Shown here: in pieces, positions 25,932 to 32,661 of the stretch
How the letters are laid out: each line of letters begins with the position of its first letter
Numbering within the stretch: the stretch's first letter is position 1
IMG/VR virus record: IMGVR_UViG_3300040811_000439
Location: 1-64,000 of that record
DNA: 64,000 nt
Source: a virus
Reading direction: 5' to 3' (one strand)
Program-made: the position numbers and the translations under genes
The notes under the pieces: model-generated
What the model saw: the letters and a program-made list of their open reading frames with translations, nothing else
What the model was told of the DNA's origin: nothing
The model's database searches: none

Positions 25932-26020
25932 TTTACTTCTCCTTTTCATCGGGCACTCCGGCCCATAAGTTAGCGGTCATACTCGACCTTTTTTGTAAAG
26001 CACTTTGCTCTACTGAATCT

Positions 26021-26049
26021 ATAATACGATAGATACTATCCTAAGTCAA
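26021..26049 (-). promoter_or_regulatory. Sigma70-like promoter with dyad ahead of the ParB-like gene
   Basis: TTGACT (26044-26049) and TATTAT (26021-26026) on the minus strand are 17 bases apart. The spacer carries GATAG-ATA-CTATC (26028-26040). The -35 box is inside the last codons of the gene at 26036-26311. The leader to the start at 25931 is about 85 bases. Confidence 0.65.
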
Positions 26050-26311
26050 CCATTTTGACTACAGGAAATTCTGCATATTTTGCACGGCGCATTCCTGACT
26101 CGCTGCGACCGTGACGCATACCTACAGCAAATCCGTTCTCAAGTTCCACCCAATACTGTACATCCTCTTCATCGCCAGGCCATCCGCGGTTGCTACCATG
26201 CTTGTAAACAACCTTTTGGTCACCAAACTCCCTGGCTGGAATATCTCTATCCTGATACTTACGCATCTTCCACCACATTTCAAAATCTTCATTTAGGGTT
26301 AGTTCTGACAT
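26036..26311 (-). CDS. Hypothetical protein (91 aa)
   Basis: Begins MSELTLNEDFEMWWKMRKYQ, with a basic Gly/Trp stretch KHGSNRGWPGDEEDVQYWVELENGF and RHGRSESGMRRAKY. Possibly a small nucleic-acid-binding protein, but there is no recognised domain. RBS AAGGA lies upstream. It overlaps the end of the small lipoprotein gene by 23 bases. Confidence 0.6.
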   Translation of the reverse strand: MSELTLNEDFEMWWKMRKYQDRDIPAREFGDQKVVYKHGSNRGWPGDEEDVQYWVELENGFAVGMRHGRSESGMRRAKYAEFPVVKMVDLG

Positions 26312-26459
26312 CTTTTGTATCCTTAGTTACTCTCTCGCCGTACATAGGCGGCTTTGTTAATTCTTTAGAGCACTCTCCTAGTATGCAACGTTTTCTGTCA
26401 ACGTCGCACCCTGGTAGCCAAATTGCTACCAAGGCACTGAGGAGGAGCCGTTTAGTCAT
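26289..26459 (-). CDS. Small lipoprotein (56 aa)
   Basis: This fills the gap between the AAA ATPase and the next gene: the ATG at 26459 overlaps the ATPase stop (ATGACTAA) and the TGA is at 26289-26291. The N-terminus MTKRLLLSALVAIWLPGCDV is a lipoprotein signal with the lipobox LPGC, Cys18 being acylated, and Asp at +2 is an inner-membrane retention residue in enterobacteria. The mature part is ~39 residues with two more Cys. Phage lipoproteins of this size include superinfection-exclusion proteins and Rz1-type spanins; no Pro-rich Rz1 composition is seen. Confidence 0.65.
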   Translation of the reverse strand: MTKRLLLSALVAIWLPGCDVDRKRCILGECSKELTKPPMYGERVTKDTKDVRTNPK

Positions 26460-27567
26460 TTTCTTGGTTAGCCGCTACAACGTACTTGCCAAAGCGATCA
26501 AAGAACTCTTTGAAGTGCGCGAGCTTGTTAGCTTCAAACGGCAGATTATAGTTAGAGATAGCAGTCCGAGCACCCATAACAGTCATCTCTGTAGGGAAGA
26601 AGTCCATCATAAAGCGGAAGAAGTTATCCGCAAGCTCGTGCCACTTCTTGCTATCCTTTTTGCCAAATTTGTCGTAGGCATCCTTGAGCTCGTAGCACAT
26701 ACCAATCGTAAGAGCATACTGTGCTGAGATCTCTTTAATCTTACACTCTTTGACCTTACCAGCGAGAATGTCCTCAGGCTTGGGCATATCCTTAGCAACC
26801 TTGCGGTGTGACATAAACTTAATAGCAATACCTTCGCCAACGCAACCGCTTACCAAGTCAGTAAGCTCATTGTCCGAGATGTCGTCATCGTCGAGGAACT
26901 CGCTAACAAAACTCCAGCTACGAGGTGTAGCAAACGAACGTCCGCTAGAGCGAGGATCAAAGTCGCAAAGGTCACCTTTAGCAAACGAAACGTAACCAAC
27001 AACGTCCTCGTGGATGCGGTTAGTAACAGCCCAGTTCACCCAGCTATCGTAGTCAACACGCACCTCCAAGTGCACAAAACGGTTAGCAAGCGGTGTAGGC
27101 ATGCGGTAGGTAACACCCTTGTCGCTCTCACGGTTACCAGCAGCAACAATCACAACGTTGTCAGGCAGTGCATACTGACCAATGCGACGGTTGAGGATAA
27201 GCTGATAGGCAGCAGCCTGTACACCAGGAGCAGCACTGTTCATCTCGTCCAAGAACAAGATAATAGTGTCATGCTCTTCTGCCTGCGCTTCAGTAGGCAG
27301 ATCACTGGGAGGAAGCCACTGCATCTGACCTGTTTGCACATTAGGCACAGGATAACCACGCAGGTCCGTGGGCTCAAAAAGAGCAACACGCAGATCAATG
27401 AGCAAGGTCTTACCCAAGTACTCTTTGTCTGCGACCTGTTGCATAAGATCGCTCTTGCCAACACCCGGCAGTCCCCAAAGGAAGACCGGACGCTTCTTGC
27501 GGAAAGCACGAACAATACGCTGTTCTGCCTCCTGGATAGTAACAGTTCTTGCATCTACTTCTGACAT
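26452..27567 (-). CDS. MoxR/CobS-like AAA+ ATPase (371 aa)
   Basis: Walker A is LWGLPGVGKSDL (GxxGxGKS near residues 32-39) and Walker B IILFLDEMNSA. NVVIVAAGNRESD is sensor 1, and LANRFVHLEVRVDYDSWVNWA is typical of MoxR-type AAA ATPases, which in marine phages are often annotated cobS. Its usual partner is a VWA protein; the one at 22976-24271 fits. The pair probably remodels a protein or metal complex; cobalamin synthesis is not supported by any neighbour. Confidence 0.85.
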   Translation of the reverse strand: MSEVDARTVTIQEAEQRIVRAFRKKRPVFLWGLPGVGKSDLMQQVADKEYLGKTLLIDLRVALFEPTDLRGYPVPNVQTGQMQWLPPSDLPTEAQAEEHDTIILFLDEMNSAAPGVQAAAYQLILNRRIGQYALPDNVVIVAAGNRESDKGVTYRMPTPLANRFVHLEVRVDYDSWVNWAVTNRIHEDVVGYVSFAKGDLCDFDPRSSGRSFATPRSWSFVSEFLDDDDISDNELTDLVSGCVGEGIAIKFMSHRKVAKDMPKPEDILAGKVKECKIKEISAQYALTIGMCYELKDAYDKFGKKDSKKWHELADNFFRFMMDFFPTEMTVMGARTAISNYNLPFEANKLAHFKEFFDRFGKYVVAANQEND

Positions 27568-27600
27568 ATTCTAAATCTCCTCAGATTCAACTTACATATA

Positions 27601-27628
27601 AACATAACACATCTGTGCTATGCGTCAA
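27601..27628 (-). promoter_or_regulatory. Promoter with dyad ahead of the AAA ATPase
   Basis: TTGACG (27623-27628) and a weak TATGTT (27601-27606) on the minus strand, 16-base spacer. The dyad CATAACAC-ATCT-GTGCTATG (27603-27622, 7 of 8 pairs) exactly fills the spacer and resembles the dyad of the VWA promoter, suggesting that both partners are co-regulated. Confidence 0.55.
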
Positions 27629-27633
27629 CCGTT

Positions 27634-28020
27634 TTAGCGAATGTTTTCGTATGGCTTGTTCCAGCTACCAATGCTCAGGTTGAGGTAGTAAGCCGTATCA
27701 AAGTAGTCAGTCATGCTATCCGAATTATCATACCAACCCTTGTTAGCATGGAAACCTTCGCCATGAATAGGTGCAGTCTTCATGATCTTTAGGATACGCT
27801 TGAAGAAAATCTGGTGCTTACCAACTTGGTCTAGGTGATACTCGTTAACATTACTATGTCCAGTAGCAGTAATATCGCTAAGATCCCTGGGACCTTTCAC
27901 TAGCGTAACATCTAAGCTGTGGCTGCCAGCACCCTTGCGAACGCTGAACTTATACTTGGGATAAACAGTCTTAAGCTCTTTACGGACTGCCTTGACGTCT
28001 TCTGCACTGATATAAGCCAT
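27634..28020 (-). CDS. LPD29-like domain protein (128 aa)
   Basis: GAGGAG seven bases before ATG 28020 supports this start over one five codons earlier. Residues 1-50 (VRKELKTVYPKYKFSVRKGAGSHSLDVTLVKGPRDL, in two stretches) fit the LPD29 type of domain found in large polyvalent proteins of phages and mobile elements. The C-terminal half has NKGWYDNSDSMTDYFDTAYY. The function is unknown; such domains are associated with proteins delivered with phage or plasmid DNA. Confidence 0.55.
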   Translation of the reverse strand: MAYISAEDVKAVRKELKTVYPKYKFSVRKGAGSHSLDVTLVKGPRDLSDITATGHSNVNEYHLDQVGKHQIFFKRILKIMKTAPIHGEGFHANKGWYDNSDSMTDYFDTAYYLNLSIGSWNKPYENIR

Positions 28021-28048
28021 TTCGTTGCTCCTCATTTCCTATATATAC

Positions 28049-28076
28049 ATATTAGCACATATAAGGGGAGCGTCAA
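28049..28076 (-). promoter_or_regulatory. Putative promoter
   Basis: GGTTGACGC (TTGACG at 28071-28076) matches the -35 region of the 24.3-kb and 27.6-kb promoters. The best -10 is TAATAT at 28049-28054 with a 16-base spacer. It follows directly on the stop of the gene at 28082 and serves the LPD29-like gene. No clear dyad is seen in this spacer. Confidence 0.45.
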
Positions 28077-28081
28077 CCGTT

Positions 28082-28426
28082 TCAGTGCCCTCTCATACCA
28101 GAATATGCACCATTTTCTCGGTAAAATCTGCCCATAGCATTAAGACGATTCTCTTTTGTGTAGAACATTATAAAGCTACCGGCGTCACTAGTGTTATCGA
28201 AACGTACATCTGCACCATAATCTGCCCATCTTACGCTCCAACGCTTGTTCTCAGGGCCGTAATGCTCTTTCATAAACTCAAGGAACTCAGTGCGTACCCG
28301 TTTATAAATCACAGTGATGTCAGCATTTTTGTCATGGAACTGATAGTTGAACCAAACGCTAACAAGATGTTTCCATCTGCTACCTTCTATAGGTTTGCTA
28401 TATCCCAGTTCGTACTTTGTAGCCAT
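28082..28426 (-). CDS. Hypothetical protein (114 aa)
   Basis: It starts MATKYELGYSKPIEGSRWKH and is rich in aromatic and basic residues, with WKHLVSVWFNYQF, EFLEFMKEHYGPENKRWSVRW and MFYTKENRLNAM. No motif is recognised. It overlaps the upstream gene by 29 bases. The surroundings are a typical phage early region of small, variable genes. Confidence 0.55.
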   Translation of the reverse strand: MATKYELGYSKPIEGSRWKHLVSVWFNYQFHDKNADITVIYKRVRTEFLEFMKEHYGPENKRWSVRWADYGADVRFDNTSDAGSFIMFYTKENRLNAMGRFYRENGAYSGMRGH

Positions 28427-28781
28427 CTAAGAATCTCTGAAAATCTCCGTGCATAATTGCCCAGAAGTAGGTTTGTTCATCAAATAGTATAATGCGAGGC
28501 CAACGTCCTACTTGCACATAGTAAGGCACTTCTAAGTGCTTGTCTAGGTCTAGCAGAAACTTGTAGCCTGTGTCTATTCGTCCGTTATCGTCCCATAGTT
28601 TAATGTCGTATGAAGTAAGGCCTATGTCCTCTATTAAGCATCTAAAGCCTTGGTCTGTTAGTCTTAGGCCACCATCAGCACGTACATTCTGCCAAAAGAA
28701 TACCATTTCAGTACCCTTTGGAACTCGTGTATGCTCTGTGTTTTTAAGAAAAACGTCTGTATATTGTTGTTTAGTTCTCAT
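28398..28781 (-). CDS. Hypothetical protein (127 aa)
   Basis: I prefer ATG 28781 (MRTKQQYTDVF); a GTG eight codons upstream is possible. It contains GTEMVFFWQNVRADGGLRLT, YKFLLDLDKHLEVPYYV and a C-terminal RFLDGYKVR. WPRIILFDEQTYFWAIMHGD is a conserved-looking core. The family is unknown. The start lies 11 bases inside the end of the upstream gene. Confidence 0.55.
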   Translation of the reverse strand: MRTKQQYTDVFLKNTEHTRVPKGTEMVFFWQNVRADGGLRLTDQGFRCLIEDIGLTSYDIKLWDDNGRIDTGYKFLLDLDKHLEVPYYVQVGRWPRIILFDEQTYFWAIMHGDFQRFLDGYKVRTGI

Positions 28782-29070
28782 TCCCTGGAAAAATAGTCTT
28801 CCCACTATTTAATAGAACAACTGTAAAGTCCTTGGTTGTGAACTTTTGGTTGAGCTTCTTGCAGAGATTGATAGCATGTCCTGGGTTACTAAAACTTACT
28901 TTCTTGTACTTTGGACCTGGATAGTTGGTTAGAATATTATGACTCTTAAGATTTATAGGATTACCTTGATAGAACACACTCCATATGCCTTCACTTGCAA
29001 GTACTTGGTCTGCTTTATAACTAGCACGATCAACTTTTTCTAATAAAACATTAGGTTTAGGTCTACTCAT
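28771..29070 (-). CDS. Hypothetical basic protein (99 aa)
   Basis: Basic protein beginning MSRPKPNVLLEKVDRASYKA; the first four residues (MSRP) are shared with the gene upstream. GHAINLCKKLNQKFTTKDFTVVLL resembles a small alpha/beta fold. No family recognised. It lies behind the GATAAATA motif and inverted repeat at 29081-29118. Confidence 0.55.
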   Translation of the reverse strand: MSRPKPNVLLEKVDRASYKADQVLASEGIWSVFYQGNPINLKSHNILTNYPGPKYKKVSFSNPGHAINLCKKLNQKFTTKDFTVVLLNSGKTIFPGNEN

Positions 29071-29080
29071 TTGATTTCCA

Positions 29081-29118
29081 ATAATATACTAACATTATTA
29101 TTTATCTTAGTATATTAT
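29081..29118 (-). promoter_or_regulatory. Late-promoter motif inside a 12-bp inverted repeat
   Basis: ATAATATACTAA (29081-29092) and TTAGTATATTAT (29107-29118) are perfect inverted copies around a 14-base loop. On the minus strand the loop contains GATAAATA (29099-29106), immediately after the upstream arm. The start codon at 29070 lies 29 bases downstream. AT-only arms and no U-tract make a terminator unlikely; a regulated late promoter is the simplest reading. Confidence 0.5.
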
Positions 29119-29123
29119 GGTGG

Positions 29124-29336
29124 TTAAAATGATTCTGACTGTATCTCGATGTCTATTACGTTGTTCTCTTGTAAGGCTATAATTTTTGCTTGTAGATCAA
29201 CAGTATATGCTAATAGATTTTGATATTCACGTGCGATGCCCTGTGCTTCTGACCTAGGCACCGTAATGTTCTCACTATTAGTTCCCGCACAGCGGTTTGC
29301 AAAACGTTCTAGATTACCAAAATTAGGACGACTCAT
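29124..29336 (-). CDS. Hypothetical small protein (70 aa)
   Basis: Begins MSRPNFGNLERFANRCAGTN, and its helical C-terminal half (ARE YQNLLAYTVDLQAKIIALQE) looks able to form a coiled coil. No known domain. The start overlaps the previous gene by 14 bases and the gene is followed by the inverted repeat at 29081-29118. Confidence 0.55.
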   Translation of the reverse strand: MSRPNFGNLERFANRCAGTNSENITVPRSEAQGIAREYQNLLAYTVDLQAKIIALQENNVIDIEIQSESF

Positions 29337-29793
29337 TTTGTGCTAACCTTAACTGCTCTTGCATTTCTAGCCGATCCTTATAAGGTCCTTTGTATTCATT
29401 GCGTCCAAGTGTAATTAGCTTTGGACAGTAACTTTTTACCCACCCGTGATCGAACTTGATAATGTAGTATCCTGCACAATAAAAACTCTGACTCTTAGGT
29501 GTCTTGGTATATAGAGGTAGTTTACGCTTTACATCGAAGATGTCATTATGTGGCTCACTCTTACAAGGATACCCGTGCACATCATGTTCACGTTTAGGTT
29601 CTTCTGTCACTTCTACCAAGTTACCAAAACTAATTTTGGTCTTTTCAGTTAGTGTAGCTTCATCTGGAAAACGTGCGTTCTTGTTTTCTACTGTAAGCAC
29701 AAAGTCTTTATCACGTCGAAGTGTGCCAACCTTTTGGCCATTCTTTTCAACGATCCAAAACTTGTTTGGTACAATAGGTTTAGCCTGTAACAT
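29323..29793 (-). CDS. Hypothetical protein (156 aa)
   Basis: AGGA five bases upstream supports ATG 29793 (MLQAKPIVPNKFWIVEKNGQ); longer readings lie inside the exonuclease gene. The N-terminal half is beta-rich (KVGTLRRDKDFVLTVENKN); then come VEVTEEPKREHDVHGYPC and FYCAGYYIIKFDHGWVKSYC. Many marine T4-like phages carry a similar protein next to the exonuclease, but its function is not known to me. It overlaps the exonuclease gene by 14 bases. Confidence 0.6.
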   Translation of the reverse strand: MLQAKPIVPNKFWIVEKNGQKVGTLRRDKDFVLTVENKNARFPDEATLTEKTKISFGNLVEVTEEPKREHDVHGYPCKSEPHNDIFDVKRKLPLYTKTPKSQSFYCAGYYIIKFDHGWVKSYCPKLITLGRNEYKGPYKDRLEMQEQLRLAQNESS

Positions 29794-30778
29794 GATATCC
29801 TTTTTGTAACCACTCTGCATATTTTGTAGCATCTTCAGCAATCCTATTCAGTTCATATTTGCCGCAGAACTTGAGGAATTTAGCACCAACCATCTTGTTA
29901 GTCTTAGTATCCATTTGTCCACGCATACTTGTATCAATGTACTCTTTAAGTTCTGCAGGCTGTGCAGTAAGATCAATCAGTGTGCGATTGCGCTCATAAT
30001 CATCTAGTACACGATGCTCTTCGCCATTGTGATCTGTCCAACGCTGTAGCATCATGTTATTCCAGTTGTAGCCTTTGCTATCACGATCTTCAAATGCTTC
30101 TAGCAAACCAACCTTGTTCTTAGTGCCTTTCTTGCGTACACCAGGATAAGCACTGAACACATTGTCTGTGCTATCACCACGCATACATTTCTCAAACAGT
30201 AACCATTCAGGATTGGGTGTTTCTTTAAGCTCACCTGTTTTTTTGTCCTTTACAGGCTTGCCGTAATCATCAAACACGCCTTCTAATGAGATCATTTGAT
30301 TCTGTATGCCGTTGTACTGTTTTACATTGTCGCTAACCAGTTGAACAAAATCGCTGTCACTGCTAACGATAACATGGTCGTCACCAGGGTGCATATCAAT
30401 CCAACGTGCAATAATATCGTCAGCTTCCGCAATTTCGCATCTAAGGACGCTACAGTTTGAATTATCTTTGAGGAATGTTGTAAGTTCATCATAGGTCTCC
30501 CAGAACAGTTTGTCTTCTTCCTGTTCTTTTTCAGTTAGTGCATCTCGGGCAACCTTACGGTTCTTCTTGTAAGGCTCGTAATAGTCCTTGCGCCAACTCC
30601 TACCCTCGAGTGCAAATACCACATGATCTGCACCTGCGATGCGCCATGCTTTGTTAACTGCACTCATAGTTACATGCATAGCAAAACCCAAGCGGGTCCA
30701 CTGATCCATGCCACGGTGAGCAACGTGTCGTGCTCTAAAAAACGTGTTCGCTGTATCTACCAGCAGATATGTAGTCAT
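29780..30778 (-). CDS. 5'-3' exonuclease / T4 RNase H-like FEN nuclease (332 aa)
   Basis: This is a flap/5'-nuclease that would remove RNA primers from Okazaki fragments. LLVDTANTFFRARHV holds the first metal-binding Asp, and VFALEGRSWRKDYYEPYKKNRK the helical-arch Lys/Arg. CEIAEADDIIARWI and DHVIVSSDSDFVQLV are the acidic metal-binding motifs; MRGDSTDNVFSAYPGVRKKG is the H3TH DNA-binding loop. Length and order match T4 rnh-type proteins. An internal promoter precedes it. Confidence 0.85.
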   Translation of the reverse strand: MTTYLLVDTANTFFRARHVAHRGMDQWTRLGFAMHVTMSAVNKAWRIAGADHVVFALEGRSWRKDYYEPYKKNRKVARDALTEKEQEEDKLFWETYDELTTFLKDNSNCSVLRCEIAEADDIIARWIDMHPGDDHVIVSSDSDFVQLVSDNVKQYNGIQNQMISLEGVFDDYGKPVKDKKTGELKETPNPEWLLFEKCMRGDSTDNVFSAYPGVRKKGTKNKVGLLEAFEDRDSKGYNWNNMMLQRWTDHNGEEHRVLDDYERNRTLIDLTAQPAELKEYIDTSMRGQMDTKTNKMVGAKFLKFCGKYELNRIAEDATKYAEWLQKGYHVTG

Positions 30779-31530
30779 CTATTCACTCGTAAAACTGTGT
30801 TGATCTTAGCCTTGTTTACTCTAACTATATTACTAGCATTTTCAACAGTTGTCAACCGTGGCAACAAATAACGTGCCCAAGCGGTGTGTGCGTCTTCACC
30901 ATAATGGTAACCATTGTTGACTGTAGTAAATCCTTGTGCACTGCACCAATGCCAATATGTGCCTGCTTGTGTATAAGGATCAATATAACAATCGCTCCAA
31001 TCTACAGGATCTACACTGTCAAAGTGACTGTAACTGTTAAAGAAAACGTGCTTGATATCACGTTCTAATAGTTCTTTGTGTAATAGATATATTTGTTCGT
31101 GCCAGTATTTCTGCTTTTTAATCAGCTCTTCACGAGTTTGTTCATTAACCCATTGCTTGTATTTGTCTGCAAGTTTATCAGGTACACTGTCTGTTCCACT
31201 TGCTGTTACTTGATAGTGCCAATCATTGTAAAACCATTCCTCACGTTCCCATGTACTCCAGCCTATAATAATAATAGTTTCGGGTCTTTTTTCGCTAATA
31301 AACCTTTTAGTGGTTCGTAAGATACGTGCATTGCTACTAGCACTAATAGCATCACAGTTGTAGCCTGCGTTTAGAGTACGACTTAGTTTTGCACCGTAAC
31401 TTAATTCCAAACAACGAGGGTGTGCTAGCTCTCCCATATGAAGGTATTGAGGATCGTCACTAGCGAAGCAGTAATCGCCTACAAGTTCAGCACCAGCAGT
31501 GTGACTATCACCGTTTAGATATATTTTCAT
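30775..31530 (-). CDS. SGNH/GDSL hydrolase-like protein (251 aa)
   Basis: I use ATG 31530, overlapping the upstream stop as ATGA; the longer reading adds only out-of-context residues. MKIYLNGDSHTAGAEL is SGNH block I with the nucleophile-type Ser. ETIIIIGWSTWEREEWF is like the block III strand, and GYHYGEDAHTAWARYLLP fits block V, with D and H. Likely an esterase or deacetylase-type fold; substrate unknown. Related in plan to the protein at 13013-13501. Confidence 0.65.
   Translation of the reverse strand: MKIYLNGDSHTAGAELVGDYCFASDDPQYLHMGELAHPRCLELSYGAKLSRTLNAGYNCDAISASSNARILRTTKRFISEKRPETIIIIGWSTWEREEWFYNDWHYQVTASGTDSVPDKLADKYKQWVNEQTREELIKKQKYWHEQIYLLHKELLERDIKHVFFNSYSHFDSVDPVDWSDCYIDPYTQAGTYWHWCSAQGFTTVNNGYHYGEDAHTAWARYLLPRLTTVENASNIVRVNKAKINTVLRVNR
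30827..30855 (-). promoter_or_regulatory. Putative internal promoter for the exonuclease gene
   Basis: TTGACA (30850-30855) and TAATAT (30827-30832) on the minus strand, 17 bases apart, lie inside the last ~25 codons of the SGNH-like gene and 49 bases before the exonuclease start. Confidence 0.45.
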
Positions 31531-31715
31531 AGATTGTTTGCGTGTTTGAAAACTCTCCACCAACACCAGTCAGTGATAAGAGTAAGAATTAAAAATCCTA
31601 ATGGACTTAGGAGAGCACCAAAAATCATAGCTGTTATAATTGTATTAAGCAGCCAACTCATACCCATTGTGTTTAGATAATTACTTGCTACTTGACGAGG
31701 TACAGCTCGGATCAT
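31527..31715 (-). CDS. Small membrane protein (62 aa)
   Basis: One long hydrophobic segment, LLNTIITAMIFGALLSPLGFLILTLI, probably a hairpin of two short helices or one long one, followed by WCWWRVFKHANNL, basic and membrane-proximal. ATGA overlaps on both sides. No family recognised. Confidence 0.55.
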   Translation of the reverse strand: MIRAVPRQVASNYLNTMGMSWLLNTIITAMIFGALLSPLGFLILTLITDWCWWRVFKHANNL

Positions 31716-32083
31716 CTGTATTCAGTCCTGCCATCACCTAAGTCGTTACGAGTGACCATTGCTTCTTCTTTTTCGTAACTTTCCATAACAACGTGTCTGC
31801 ACACATCCTGGAACCAACGATCAACCATATCGTTTTCATCTTCGTCTCTATATCCAGCTTTCCATAACTGTTTAATAAAGTGCTCGTTCCAATCTAGTTC
31901 AAACGCACCGTTACCTGGATTGGCAGGGTCAACTTCAACGTTGAGTACCGATACCCAAGGCTCGCCTGCTTCTGTAGCAATCTCTTTTGCTGATTTTTTC
32001 TTTGGCTTAGGTGCAGGCTTTTGTTCTACTTTTTTAGCCTGTCCTAGTCCTACTGCTTTCTTTGCATCGTCTAAGAGTCCCAT
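31712..32083 (-). CDS. Hypothetical protein (123 aa)
   Basis: The first ~35 residues are Lys-rich (GLGQAKKVEQKPAPKPKKKS). The rest, from VSVLNVEVDPANPGNGAFEL, is acidic and ends ARTDLG-like DLGDGRTEYR. EHFIKQLWKAGYRDEDENDMVDRWFQDVC, in two stretches, forms the conserved-looking core. It resembles hypotheticals of marine T4-like phages. Overlaps the phosphatase-like gene by 13 bases. Confidence 0.6.
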   Translation of the reverse strand: MGLLDDAKKAVGLGQAKKVEQKPAPKPKKKSAKEIATEAGEPWVSVLNVEVDPANPGNGAFELDWNEHFIKQLWKAGYRDEDENDMVDRWFQDVCRHVVMESYEKEEAMVTRNDLGDGRTEYR

Positions 32084-32628
32084 TCGATAAACTCTCCTGT
32101 TCCTATTTCCCAGTCACGTACTGATTCAGCAGTGTTCTTTCCTAGTATTACACTTGCTGCTCTAATCGTATTGCCATGACACACAATAAGATGAGGTAAA
32201 TTTGTGTCCTCTAAAGTTTTTATAAATGCTCCAACTCTAGCAGCACAATCCTTTAGACTTTCTCCGTTTTCCGGTGCACGATTCCAACCTCTACGAACAT
32301 TCATAAAAGCAGGTTCACCTAGCTCTACACAAATCTCGTCCTTGTTTTTTCCACTCCAGTCGCCATAGTCTCGTTCTCTTAGTAAACTATCTACCTTTAC
32401 GTCGTCGAACCAAGGACAAGTTGACATAATAATACGAGCTGTGTAAAAACTTCTACGTAAGTCACTACAGTGCACACTTGCAATAACTTGATACTTATTT
32501 TTTAACTGTTCTGCAACTGCAAGAGCTTGTTGTACTCCAAGTTCAGTAAGTTCAGGGTCGTGCCAACCTGTACTTAGGTTTTTAGCATTATACTCTGACT
32601 GACCATGACGTACCCAAACTGTTTTCAT
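32071..32628 (-). CDS. Histidine phosphatase / phosphoglycerate mutase-like protein (185 aa)
   Basis: VRHGQSEYN near the N-terminus is the RHG motif with the phosphorylated His; CSDLRRSFYTARII contains the second Arg of the pocket, LLRERDYGDWSGK follows, and LIVCHGNTIRA carries the second catalytic His. The length (185 aa) fits phosphatases better than glycolytic mutases (~250 aa). The substrate is unknown: a sugar phosphate or nucleotide is possible given the neighbourhood. Confidence 0.82.
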   Translation of the reverse strand: MKTVWVRHGQSEYNAKNLSTGWHDPELTELGVQQALAVAEQLKNKYQVIASVHCSDLRRSFYTARIIMSTCPWFDDVKVDSLLRERDYGDWSGKNKDEICVELGEPAFMNVRRGWNRAPENGESLKDCAARVGAFIKTLEDTNLPHLIVCHGNTIRAASVILGKNTAESVRDWEIGTGEFIEWDS

Positions 32629-32661
32629 AATGCACCAGCTTTACGTAACTTTTCTTCTAAG

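Noticed and set aside
26396-26401. TTGACA on the minus strand upstream of 26311
   Set aside because: No -10 box at 15-19 bases; the sequence is coding for the small lipoprotein.
26452-27567. Cobalamin-synthesis function (cobS) for the AAA ATPase
   Set aside because: MoxR-type motifs and VWA partner fit remodelling; no cobalamin gene is present.
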